Origin: JBBAFB01 sp041655595
Lineage (GTDB): Bacteria > Bacillota > DULZ01
DNA: 7,461 bases
Direction of reading: 5' to 3'
Assembly: GCA_041655595.1 (NCBI GenBank)
Contig: JBBAFB010000109.1
Span: forward strand, 1 to 7,461
Positions within the stretch are counted from its first letter, which is position 1; every line of letters starts with the position of its first letter. Shown piece after piece: positions 1 through 6,568 of the stretch. A program made the translations under genes and the position numbers. The notes beneath the pieces were generated by a model. It worked only from the letters and a program-made list of their open reading frames with translations. It was not told the DNA's origin and did not search any database.

Positions 1-526
1 CGATTATATTGTAGACACAATAATAGAGCCAATCATCATCGGCATAAACCCCGTATATTTGCTGCCTGTCGTTGGTGTAAATAGGGCTAAGCCCTAAAGT
101 TTCAGGATCGAACTTAGACAGGCCATAGGGAATCCCCACCTGAGGCAGGCTGTTTGTTAAATATAAATACTGATCAGTCACTAACAGTTGACTGGCTTTG
201 ACGCCCTTGAAGGCCTCGGAAATTTTCCCGCCATCATCAATTTTATAAATCTGATTGTCACTATTTATAAATGTGAGCAAAGTGGAATCCTCATAATTAA
301 CCACAAAGCCCTGATTTATGCCAACATTCATTAAATTGTTGGTAATACTGTCTTTGGAAACCTGCCAAGATTCCTTTTGTGGGGTATCCTCAGAAACCGG
401 TTCCGACTCCGACTGGGCCCCCCCGGGGGGTTCTGTTTGAACAGCGGGATCACTCTTTTCTTTTAAGCAGCCTGCCGTAAGGGGCAGTAACAAAATGAGT
501 ATAAATATCACAAAATATTTTTTCAT
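1..526 (-). CDS. Lipoprotein with probable DUF5050-like repeat domain (partial, C-terminus outside window)
   Basis: The reading frame is open from an ATG at 526 to the left edge, giving 175 visible residues and no stop. A GGAGG ribosome binding site lies at 536-540, 9 bases before the ATG. The N-terminus is a lipoprotein signal: two lysines, a hydrophobic stretch and the lipobox LTAG-C with the lipidated cysteine at residue 20. A polar linker rich in Pro, Ser and Glu follows (about 21-55). From about residue 60 there are repeating short beta-type units such as 'DNQIYKIDDGGK', 'DQYLYLTNS' and 'DDDWLYY', in which an acidic/aromatic 'D-x-W/Y-L-Y-Y' strand alternates with glycine turns. This is typical of DUF5050-like beta-propeller proteins on Firmicute surfaces, but the family call is by pattern only. 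Its product would be anchored to the outer face of the membrane. The ligand is unknown. The gene points away from its neighbours and may stand alone. Confidence 0.85.
   Translation of the reverse strand, partial: MKKYFVIFILILLLPLTAGCLKEKSDPAVQTEPPGGAQSESEPVSEDTPQKESWQVSKDSITNNLMNVGINQGFVVNYEDSTLLTFINSDNQIYKIDDGGKISEAFKGVKASQLLVTDQYLYLTNSLPQVGIPYGLSKFDPETLGLSPIYTNDRQQIYGVYADDDWLYYCVYNII
415..430. repeat. C7G6 homopolymer palindrome inside the lipoprotein linker
   Basis: Three G, seven C and six G follow one another without interruption. On the coding (minus) strand this reads as six C, seven G and three C, encoding Pro-Pro-Gly-Gly-Ala just after the lipobox. The tract is self-complementary and can fold, and both homopolymers are long enough to be prone to slippage. 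Confidence 0.7.
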
Positions 527-594
527 TTTTTTCACCCTCCTAAACATAGTTTATCATTCCTGAGAGGATCTGACCATGTTTGACTTGTGCTATT

Positions 595-603
595 TATATA
601 CCA
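595..603 (-). promoter_or_regulatory. Possible extended -10 element for the leftmost lipoprotein gene
   Basis: Read on the minus strand, TGG precedes TATATA, forming an extended -10 (TGn-TATATA) about 70 bases upstream of the ATG at 526. No good -35 hexamer lies at the expected distance. A weaker pair TGGTCA/TAAACT with a 17-base spacer lies closer to the gene, so the true start site cannot be decided from sequence. Confidence 0.25.
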
Positions 604-744
604 ACACGCAAGCACCGCTAAGAACATGCTAAACTACAAAAACCCGGCGTTCTGGATTGCAGCCTCGGCTCCAGCCGACGGTGGCTTTGGCTGGTTAAGC
701 ATTGTCAATAACCAAGCCCTGGGCGAAAACGCCGAGTTTATTTA

Positions 745-773
745 TTGTCGGGTGCGGGAAGGAATGTTACAAT
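745..773 (+). promoter_or_regulatory. Promoter candidate for the GNAT acetyltransferase
   Basis: TTGTCG (745-750, 4 of 6 to consensus) and TACAAT (768-773, 5 of 6) are separated by 17 bases, and TGT directly before the -10 makes it an extended -10. Transcription would start near 780, leaving a leader of about 34 bases before the ATG at 814. The promoter lies within the M56 gene fragment. Confidence 0.5.
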
Positions 774-813
774 GTGGTAAATTGAAAATTATCTCTTGAA
801 TGGAGTTGTCACT

Positions 814-1290
814 ATGGGCTTAACCTTTAGATACGCGGCCGAATCTGATACGCCGCTGATTTTGCAGTTTATCAGGGATTTGGCCGCATATGAAGATATG
901 CTTGATGAAGTGGTTGCCACAGATGAAATATTGAAGGAATGGCTTTTTGAAAAGAAAAAGGCCGAGGTTGTATTCGCTATGTTGAACGAAGAAGAAATTG
1001 GCTTTGCCCTGTTCTTTCATAATTTTTCAACCTTTTTAGGAAGGGCAGGCATATACATAGAGGATTTGTACGTGAAGCCGGAATACAGGGGTCGCGGTTA
1101 TGGAAAATCTATTTTAAAAAAGCTGGCGCAAATTGCCGTTGAACGTCAATGTGGCAGGGTTGAATGGTGGTGTCTGGATTGGAACAAACCCAGCATCGAT
1201 TTTTATTTGTCTTTAGGTGCAGTACCAATGAAAGATTGGACAGTCTACAGGATTGCCGGAGATGTGTTAACGCATATTGCAAAGGAATGA
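814..1290 (+). CDS. GNAT family N-acetyltransferase, SSAT (spermidine/spermine or thialysine acetyltransferase)-like
   Basis: A 158-residue cytoplasmic enzyme expected to transfer acetyl from acetyl-CoA to a primary amine. The whole length follows the SSAT-type GNAT pattern: 'FIRDLAAYE' (19-27), 'GFALFFHNFSTFLG' (63-76), 'IYIEDLYV' (80-87), the acetyl-CoA pyrophosphate loop R-G-R-G-Y-G (92-97), 'EWWCLDWN' (117-124) and 'FYLSLGA' (130-136). Glu83 and Tyr131 align by motif with the active-site glutamate and the catalytic tyrosine of human SSAT. The ATG at 814 is chosen because GGAG at 802-805 is 8 bases upstream. An upstream TTG at 796 overlaps the preceding stop and would add only six residues. 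Substrate is uncertain: bacterial members act on polyamines, thialysine or unrelated amines. It ends 9 bases from the stop of the convergent lipoprotein gene and has its own promoter candidate. Confidence 0.93.
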   Translation: MGLTFRYAAESDTPLILQFIRDLAAYEDMLDEVVATDEILKEWLFEKKKAEVVFAMLNEEEIGFALFFHNFSTFLGRAGIYIEDLYVKPEYRGRGYGKSILKKLAQIAVERQCGRVEWWCLDWNKPSIDFYLSLGAVPMKDWTVYRIAGDVLTHIAKE

Positions 1291-1299
1291 GAACTACCC

Positions 1300-1911
1300 C
1301 TATATATTGCAAAATTCAAGCAGGAAATATGGGGGCGCCTCATCCTCTCCTCTGCCGTCTAAATTAATGGCAAAATACCTCCTCGCATTATTTTCATCCA
1401 AGAAGGATACCCCATATGCTGGAACCAGACCAGGAGTCAGCAATGTTACCACAAATGGTTTTTCGGAGGACAACTTTTCAACAGAAAACAATTTATCCCC
1501 GGGGAGTAAGGACAAACCATCATCCGTATCATGTTGATCAATGAAAATAAAAGCAAAATCCCTTAATTCTATATCTGTCCAAATTATGAGCCCTGTGCCG
1601 CCCTCATCACTGATGTATTCATAGAAAGAGTCATATTTGCTGATCAGTTCATCTACTGCAAGATCAATGTGAATACCCCCCGGTACTGATTCAGTATACC
1701 CGGAAAGGGCAGAGTCGGGCGATATTTCCGCCGCAGGAAAATCCTTCCCTTCTAAGATGGCTTTTGAGCCATCGTTAATAGCGACCTTGTTAGGATTGAA
1801 ATCAACGATGTTTTTTTGGGTATCGGGCCCGCTAACCCCCTGTTGAGTTGAACACCCAAGGACTATCAATATAATTAAAATAAATAAGGATCCCATCAAA
1901 TGTTTTTTCAC
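1300..1911 (-). CDS. Uncharacterised lipoprotein
   Basis: A 203-residue protein starting with GTG at 1911; a run of five G (1920-1924) 8 bases upstream is the ribosome binding site and decides the start. The signal peptide is 'MKKHLMGSLF' plus a hydrophobic stretch ending in the lipobox IVLG-C with Cys20. After a polar linker (21-65) comes one compact domain (about 70-203) rich in beta-type segments, with 'TGLIIWTDIELRDFAFI' (106-122), 'LPGDKLFSVEKLSSEKPFVV' (136-155) and the C-terminal 'YFLLEF'. Similar small lipoproteins occur in Clostridia as far as I recall, but I cannot name a characterised family. The gene begins 4 bases after the stop of the membrane protein gene upstream, and its ribosome binding site lies in that gene's last codons, so the two are likely translationally coupled. 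Probable location is the outer face of the cytoplasmic membrane. Confidence 0.85.
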   Translation of the reverse strand: MKKHLMGSLFILIILIVLGCSTQQGVSGPDTQKNIVDFNPNKVAINDGSKAILEGKDFPAAEISPDSALSGYTESVPGGIHIDLAVDELISKYDSFYEYISDEGGTGLIIWTDIELRDFAFIFIDQHDTDDGLSLLPGDKLFSVEKLSSEKPFVVTLLTPGLVPAYGVSFLDENNARRYFAINLDGRGEDEAPPYFLLEFCNI

Positions 1912-1915
1912 CTTA

Positions 1916-2326
1916 TCAACCCCCTACCCTGTACTTCGCTAAAAAATAGACCGCCGTCAAAACCAGCCCAGTGGCAATCAGAGAACAAACCGATGTCATC
2001 CCCGCTATTAGCCAGCTTCCTATCTTATCTGGAATCGGGCCCCAACCCGTTATGACAATATCCGGGACAAAGGCCCAATAAAATAATAATAGCATCAGAT
2101 AGCCAAGCGCTGCTGACAATAGGATTTTCCAGACCTGTACACCTTCTTCGCTTCTTCTGAAGGAAAAGAAAGCAATAATGACACCCCACAAAGCGGCTGA
2201 GCCCCCAACTATAAAAACGTATTCCTCCGCTGCTCTATCTATTAAGTCCAGGTATACCAGGACTAGTATTGTTAGTGTCAAAAAAACACCTAAATAAAAT
2301 AAGGTTTTTTCTATATGTCTCAACAC
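1916..2326 (-). CDS. Small four-helix membrane protein, unknown function
   Basis: A 136-residue integral membrane protein with four hydrophobic segments at about 9-27, 37-55, 67-87 and 104-128, short charged loops ('SFRRSEEG' at 55-62) and one longer loop with 'GWGPIPDKIG' (94-103). No catalytic motif or known family is recognised. The frame begins GTG-TTG; GGAG lies 4 bases before the GTG at 2326 and 7 bases before the TTG at 2323, so the TTG may be the true start, costing one residue. It is followed after 4 bases by the lipoprotein gene and was presumably selected together with it. A membrane protein plus lipoprotein pair might form a surface complex, which is inference only. The gap to the upstream exported-protein gene is 172 bases and shows no convincing promoter, so all three may form one transcript. 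Confidence 0.75.
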   Translation of the reverse strand: MLRHIEKTLFYLGVFLTLTILVLVYLDLIDRAAEEYVFIVGGSAALWGVIIAFFSFRRSEEGVQVWKILLSAALGYLMLLLFYWAFVPDIVITGWGPIPDKIGSWLIAGMTSVCSLIATGLVLTAVYFLAKYRVGG

Positions 2327-2498
2327 CCCACTCCTTTTCCATTACACAAAACAATCCGGCGAAACTGCTAGTTTTTGTAACCCCACTATCCGGGCTTGAA
2401 TTTTGATACCACAAGGTGAGATTTAACCCAAAAACTTTAAGTGTTATGACGAAGTTTTCCGTGTCCCCTGATAAACCAGCCATTATCGTAAAGAATAT

Positions 2499-3584
2499 CT
2501 ACCAACCCCTCACCGTATAAAGATAATTATTCATCAATATCATCTGTTCATATGTTTCCGGCTCCGCTTCCTTCAGGCTTTGCCTGTTCAAATAGCCTCT
2601 AGGATTGGATATCTCTGTAATCAACCAGCCCCCATCTTCCTGCTTGGTTAGTTCAACCTCAAAAATAAGAGGCGTGAAGCGGAAATATGGAAAGAGATTT
2701 ATACAAGCCAGCGCGGAAATTGCGGTTTCTGTTGAAGAAATATCCACAAGATCTGTATAAGTTTCGTGGTATATAGATTCGGCCAAGTAAAAAAACGCCT
2801 TGAAATCTTGACTGCTTCTGGCTTCTTTGCTAAAGGATGAAAGCGCTGTTTCCTCAATCCTATTTTTGTAAACCTCGACCTCCTCTGCTGAGTGATGGGG
2901 ATATTTCATATAGTTAGAGGGAAAGGCAATATTAAGAACAGGCTGCCACAGATATTCATCTAAAACAGCAAGTCCTTGCTCAAGAGTCAGCTTGTTTTTA
3001 CTTCGAAACTCTTCATCCATAATAGCCAACTCTTCTTCTGGAAAACTTCCTGGCCGAAAGGTTTCATACTCAAGACAAATTCCTTCATAGTTAGTGCAAT
3101 CTACCTCAGGCCCGCGCCCACCCAGTAAAATTGCTACATCAATGGCATCTAGGTAAGCATGGGCTTCTTTCCCCATAACATCCGTCAAAAATTGCAAAGA
3201 AACGAATAGCCTATCATCCTTGAGATAGGTAGCTATAGCTAATTCCACCTCGGCTTCTACTCCCCCAATCCTTTTCAACACTAGATGGGAATTCAAGCCC
3301 AGGATATATTCTACACCTTCAAGATCAATTACTACCTGTTCTCCCAGCCAATCCACACGGGCCCCATAATGTTCGGCAATAAAGCGGATTGGAATCATGG
3401 GATCCCCGTCGTTGTAATAACCACCTTCGTAACGTACCTCAGCATGGGTGTCCATAATAAGAGCGCGCCCATTTTCATCATAGATATAGAGATCACTTGC
3501 ATTAATTTCTTGTGCTTGAGCTTGACCAGGAATTATTAGGATCAAGACAATCAGCAACAAACTGCCTAAAGAAAGTTTTTTCAT
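2499..3584 (-). CDS. Exported protein with copper amine oxidase N-terminal domain (PF07833 type)
   Basis: A 361-residue protein from ATG at 3584, with AGGAGG (3595-3600) 10 bases upstream. Residues 1-24 form a Sec signal peptide ending in AQA, with likely cleavage before Gln25 and no lipobox. Residues about 30-155 fit the copper amine oxidase N-terminal domain found in many Clostridia surface proteins: 'DPMIPIRFIAEHYGARVDW' (61-79) matches the P-x-R-F-I-A-E-x-x-G-A-x-V-x-W core, and 'RLFVSLQFLTDVMGKEA' (125-141) is the degenerate second copy. Despite the family name, these domains carry no copper site or oxidase chemistry and probably bind cell-wall material. The C-terminal half (about 160-361) is not recognised; its last part ('DGGWLITEISNPRGYL') looks like the end of an NTF2-like or similar alpha+beta fold. 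It reads in the same direction as the membrane protein and lipoprotein genes downstream. Confidence 0.85.
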   Translation of the reverse strand: MKKLSLGSLLLIVLILIIPGQAQAQEINASDLYIYDENGRALIMDTHAEVRYEGGYYNDGDPMIPIRFIAEHYGARVDWLGEQVVIDLEGVEYILGLNSHLVLKRIGGVEAEVELAIATYLKDDRLFVSLQFLTDVMGKEAHAYLDAIDVAILLGGRGPEVDCTNYEGICLEYETFRPGSFPEEELAIMDEEFRSKNKLTLEQGLAVLDEYLWQPVLNIAFPSNYMKYPHHSAEEVEVYKNRIEETALSSFSKEARSSQDFKAFFYLAESIYHETYTDLVDISSTETAISALACINLFPYFRFTPLIFEVELTKQEDGGWLITEISNPRGYLNRQSLKEAEPETYEQMILMNNYLYTVRGW

Positions 3585-3699
3585 GGGATAGAGCCCTCCT
3601 TAAATATCTTTTATATAAATAAAGACAACTACGCCTAATATTTGCAACAAAAAAATTTAAACATGCCCTGATTAAACCCTGTATTTGTTCCATTGCTTA

Positions 3700-3715
3700 G
3701 GTACCCTTCGGTGCC
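3700..3715 (+). other. Short hairpin, GGTACC / GGTGCC
   Basis: Six base pairs (one G-U) around the loop CTTC form on the plus-strand RNA; on the opposite strand one pair becomes a mismatch. No T tract follows, so it is not a rho-independent terminator. Its role is unknown and it may be chance. Confidence 0.3.
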
Positions 3716-3923
3716 ATAATTTCACCGACCGGCAAATCGCATTGATATAGCCTTCCAAGGACCAAGCACTGCTATAGGGCTGTGGCACTGCCTTTTATCA
3801 CCTTTTTAAACCTAAGGTTCCGTGGCCTCGCATATTATTATACCATGTTTTGGATTAATATTTATATGATAGATGTATGGCCCCAATTCATTATTAGCGG
3901 GATGCAAGTGACGCTATTTTTGG

Positions 3924-3952
3924 TTGAATTATATTTCATTCAAAGTTACAAT
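3924..3952 (+). promoter_or_regulatory. Promoter of the 441-residue lipoprotein gene
   Basis: TTGAAT (3924-3929, 4 of 6) and TACAAT (3947-3952, 5 of 6) are separated by exactly 17 bases. Transcription would begin near 3959, giving a leader of about 42 bases to the TTG start at 4001, with AGGGGG at 3987-3992. This fits a sigma-A-type housekeeping promoter. Confidence 0.55.
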
Positions 3953-4000
3953 GTGATTAACAAGAGTTTTATGGAATTAATTCACTAGGGGGCTATTGTT

Positions 4001-5326
4001 TTGAGAAAAAGATTGGTAAATCTGGTTTTTTTATTATTTGTCGGCCTTTCAGTATTGGCTTTTGGTTGCTCCCCAAATGTCGGCAGAAATGAAACTCCCA
4101 ATGATCAACCTAATAACACTAATTCTGCCGCCCAAACAGAGGGAGAAACTAATTCTAGTAAAGAAATAGAGGATCCATCACTTGAAGTAACTATTGAACC
4201 TCAAAAATTTGTCCCCAAAAATGAGTTTGAACGGGCAAAATTTAAATACTATCAATACTTTCAAGCTAACAGAACGCTGATTCACCCCCTTTTCCCTTAT
4301 ACAGGCAAACTTGATAAAGAGACGGAAGGCCGCCTCATGATTTTTGCAGTCCTAAATTTATTAGAAAATGCCGGCGAAGACGGGGGCCATAGCAAGGCAG
4401 AAATTGATGAAATTCTAATTAAATATTTTGGCCAAACTGTAAAAAACTACGAAACCCATGCAACGGAATACATCCCCGGAACCGAAAGGATACGCGCCAC
4501 GGGTTGGAGTATCCATGGCGGCCTTCGTCCTGTATTAACCAAGCTAGTGCCTGAAGAAGACGGTAGTTTGACCGGCCATTTTGATGTCTATTATATTTCC
4601 GAAATGTTTAGCGAAGAGGATCCTTGGGGCTGGGGAAACTTGGATAATATCCTTTTATCCGAGAACAGAGGTTATTTTGCAAAAATGCTCACCCATCGGG
4701 CAATCATCAACTTTAACGAATTAACGGGGCCGAACGGCGACTTTTATTTAAAATATAATACCATTAAAACCCAGCCTATGGACAATTTTGAATTTGCATC
4801 CTTTTATGAAGATGAGCTAGATAAACGAGTTTTTGATTCAAACACCCGTTTTGCCGCCGAAGAAGCAACTTTTAATGGAATCTCCGTTTACACAACAAAA
4901 AAACAACTCCTGGATAAACTAGGGGAGCCCTTTGAAATAATAGAAGACCCGGGGGAATTTTATCTTCCCACTAGTACCTATGTCTATGGCGGAGTTGAAT
5001 ATGTGTTCGAAGGAGATGGGGACACAGTTGCCTATATCATGGTAACCCATTATCAATGGAAATACGGGCCCCGTAATATTCGTATCGGTGAAGATTTTGA
5101 AGATGTTTTAGCTCGTTTTCCTCAAGAACAGGATTATAGGACACATCCGGAAAGCTGCTTTTATGGGGAAACTACTTATCTCAACGAAGGCGGCGCTGTT
5201 TACTCGGATTATGAGGGAAATATAGATCAAATCATTATTGTACCCAAAGAGACTCTACCTTTTATGAAAATTTATTTTAAAGACAATAAAGTTTCCGCCT
5301 ATGTAATTTACGGCACTACCACCTAA
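4001..5326 (+). CDS. Large uncharacterised lipoprotein with C-terminal DUF4309-like region
   Basis: A 441-residue protein starting with TTG at 4001, decided by AGGGGG (3987-3992) 8 bases upstream and by the signal peptide that begins exactly there: 'MRKRL', a hydrophobic core and the lipobox LAFG-C with Cys23. Residues 24-65 are a low-complexity Asn/Thr/Ser/Glu linker, typical for spacing a lipoprotein from the membrane. A first domain (about 75-255) has a helical start, 'SKAEIDEILIKYFG' (131-144) and 'ATGWSIHGG' (166-174), a pattern I have seen in other clostridial lipoproteins without known function. The C-terminal part (about 290-441) has two DUF4309/BamE-like units: 'GISVYTTKKQLLDKLGEP' (293-310) and 'IRIGEDFEDVLARFP' (360-374), each followed by strands. 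Such units generally act as small binding modules. It is a single-gene transcript by context, facing the truncated M56 gene convergently. Confidence 0.85.
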   Translation: MRKRLVNLVFLLFVGLSVLAFGCSPNVGRNETPNDQPNNTNSAAQTEGETNSSKEIEDPSLEVTIEPQKFVPKNEFERAKFKYYQYFQANRTLIHPLFPYTGKLDKETEGRLMIFAVLNLLENAGEDGGHSKAEIDEILIKYFGQTVKNYETHATEYIPGTERIRATGWSIHGGLRPVLTKLVPEEDGSLTGHFDVYYISEMFSEEDPWGWGNLDNILLSENRGYFAKMLTHRAIINFNELTGPNGDFYLKYNTIKTQPMDNFEFASFYEDELDKRVFDSNTRFAAEEATFNGISVYTTKKQLLDKLGEPFEIIEDPGEFYLPTSTYVYGGVEYVFEGDGDTVAYIMVTHYQWKYGPRNIRIGEDFEDVLARFPQEQDYRTHPESCFYGETTYLNEGGAVYSDYEGNIDQIIIVPKETLPFMKIYFKDNKVSAYVIYGTTT

Positions 5327-5457
5327 AGCCGATGGGGACGAAACAACTTATAGCAACCATCCCTGCCGGGTTCACTGGGGCCTGGACTAGAGCAAGAATT
5401 TCAGCCGGGTAGAGCTACCAAACATTGCTGGTAAACCACTCATATTGTTAATGCTCC
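5327..5457. other. Convergent intergenic region without a clear terminator
   Basis: The 131 bases between the lipoprotein gene (plus) and the M56 remnant (minus) contain only a weak 4-5 bp hairpin (GGTAG...CTACC near 5409-5420) with no T tract. I see no rho-independent terminator for either gene, so read-through or factor-dependent ending is possible. Confidence 0.4.
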
Positions 5458-6564
5458 TCACTGGGTATTAATATATTCAATGTTATGACTCTTGATGTGA
5501 CGAGCATAATCCCAAACGGAATCAAGGTAGGCTAGCGCTACAGCTTGCGCATCCAATAGTTCGGGATGCTGCCCGACATCCGTTTCTAATTGCATTTGTT
5601 CATAGTATTCCATTGCGGTAAGATCTGTTTCCGGCACTGCAATCAGAATATTCCCGTTTTCCTGATACATTCGCTCCACGCACCAAATACCGTCATCATC
5701 TTGTCGTATGGGTTTTGAAAGAATCACTGTAAATTTTTCGTCATTTGAAAGAGTAACAGTGAAAGCAGCGTGAACACCTGGGTAAGTGTATTCAGCTGTT
5801 TCCACTTCAAAATTGTCATATTCCGTCAGATTGTTATCTGTGATAAACCAAGAGATAATGTCGCTCCCCTTTTCCCTTAATATGGAGTATTCTGCACGAA
5901 TATTTTCATCAACATCGGACTGTACATCGCTTGGCCACTCTATGGAATAAAAATAGTTTTCATCTTTTGCAAAATGATCAACAGGTGTTACCTCGTAAGG
6001 CCAGTAATGTTCAAATTCTGCCTTTGTATGCCGCACGATACGAAACAAAAATCCTGTCTGCCAGCCAAGCTCAGGATGTTTATCAAGGGTTGCGCTCTGG
6101 TAGAGTTCAATAATTGTCTTGGTATCAAGTTCATCTGTAGGGCGAATGGTAATTTTATCGCTATATTCCTGTGGAAGCTGCACTATATACTCCCCACTTT
6201 TAATGATATAATCAGTATCTTTTATGTTCCCATCTTTATTAAAATTTTGTTCGGCAACCGTATCAGGTGAGTTTGCGGCAAGACAACCTGTTAATACAAT
6301 ACATAAAAGCATGGCCATGGCAACTACCAAAAACCCCGGCTTTTTATAATTCAGCACATTTTTTACCCTGTTCTTGGTCTCTCTCTCCCCAGAGGCCAGA
6401 GGAGTATCACCGATAATGCTTCTGCCCGTAGCCAAGGCTAAAAGCGGGCCGGAGTATTCCTTTTTAACATCGTTGCCTAATTGTTTAATAACAGTCTCAT
6501 TGACTTCTTTTTCACTCAATTTGTTTCGTCTAGTAAAGGCGGCTAGAAATTTATATTTTCTCAT
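5458..6564 (-). CDS. N-terminally truncated BlaR1/M56-type sensor protein lacking the protease domain
   Basis: A 368-residue protein from ATG at 6564, preceded by GGAGGGGA (6571-6578) at 6 bases; a GTG 33 bases further upstream lies in the palindrome and lacks a site. Residues 7-26 ('LAAFTRRNKLSEKEVNETVI') align with the stretch after the HExxH helix in M56 proteins, where 'CDEAV' is usual; here the C and D are V and N, while the glutamate remains. Residues 27-78 ('KKEYSGPLLALATGRS', 'KNRVKNVLNYKKPGF') are the standard linker to the last membrane helix (about 78-95). Residues 100-368 form an extracellular sensor-like domain with 'GIWCVERMY' and 'GQHPELLDAQAVALAYL', a pattern seen in M56-associated domains of Clostridia. 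The first three membrane helices and HExxH are absent, so proteolytic signalling is impossible. It may be a decaying relic or a retained membrane-bound sensor domain. The long intact reading frame and good start favour expression. Confidence 0.75.
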   Translation of the reverse strand: MRKYKFLAAFTRRNKLSEKEVNETVIKQLGNDVKKEYSGPLLALATGRSIIGDTPLASGERETKNRVKNVLNYKKPGFLVVAMAMLLCIVLTGCLAANSPDTVAEQNFNKDGNIKDTDYIIKSGEYIVQLPQEYSDKITIRPTDELDTKTIIELYQSATLDKHPELGWQTGFLFRIVRHTKAEFEHYWPYEVTPVDHFAKDENYFYSIEWPSDVQSDVDENIRAEYSILREKGSDIISWFITDNNLTEYDNFEVETAEYTYPGVHAAFTVTLSNDEKFTVILSKPIRQDDDGIWCVERMYQENGNILIAVPETDLTAMEYYEQMQLETDVGQHPELLDAQAVALAYLDSVWDYARHIKSHNIEYINTQ

Positions 6565-6568
6565 AGTT

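Larger units (their letters stand above)
584..799 (+). pseudogene. Fragment of a BlaR1/M56-type membrane protein
   Basis: The frame is open from just after a stop at 581-583 to the TGA at 797-799 (about 70 residues). It contains 'AKNMLNYKNPAFWIAASA', which matches the signature that precedes the last membrane helix of BlaR1/M56 regulators and also the intact copy in this window at 6564-5458 ('VKNVLNYKKPGF'). There is no ribosome binding site, the only upstream start is a GTG at 587, and the hydrophobic helix that should follow is cut to a few residues before 'PADGGFGWLS'. Nothing of the protease half is present. The stretch is also more GC-rich than its surroundings. I read it as a decayed remnant rather than a gene. 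The C-terminal 40 residues are not recognised and could be remnant sensor domain or chance. Confidence 0.45.
3585..4000. other. Gene-poor divergent intergenic region of 416 bases
   Basis: This stretch separates the exported protein gene (minus) from the 441-residue lipoprotein gene (plus). It contains the ribosome binding sites of both, a promoter for the plus-strand gene, a small hairpin near 3700-3715, and AT-rich DNA without convincing minus-strand -35/-10 pairs (a TATATAAA-like stretch near 3612-3619 could be part of one). A 68-codon open frame at 3782-3988 has only a GTG start, no ribosome binding site and a composition typical of AT-rich noncoding DNA. I see no RNA gene or repeat that accounts for the remaining bases. 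Confidence 0.5.

Noticed and set aside
1164..1537. Open frames on the plus strand across the convergent junction.
   Set aside because: They are alternate frames of the acetyltransferase and antisense to the lipoprotein, with no ribosome binding sites.
2235..2483. An 82-codon minus-strand open frame beginning in the gap after the exported protein gene.
   Set aside because: No ribosome binding site at its ATG, it overlaps the start of the four-helix protein gene in another frame, and its sequence has no recognisable domain.
3782..3988. A 68-codon plus-strand open frame with hydrophobic residues upstream of the large lipoprotein.
   Set aside because: Only a GTG start without a ribosome binding site, and the lipoprotein promoter lies inside it; its hydrophobic look follows from T-rich DNA.
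5400..5425. GGTAG...CTACC as a bidirectional terminator between convergent genes.
   Set aside because: The stem is only 4-5 pairs and no T tract follows on either strand.
6280..6300. LTG-C at residues 91-94 of the truncated M56 protein as a lipobox.
   Set aside because: It sits about 90 residues from the start at the end of the usual last membrane helix of BlaR1-type proteins, so a signal peptide reading is unlikely. It would only matter if a much later start were used.
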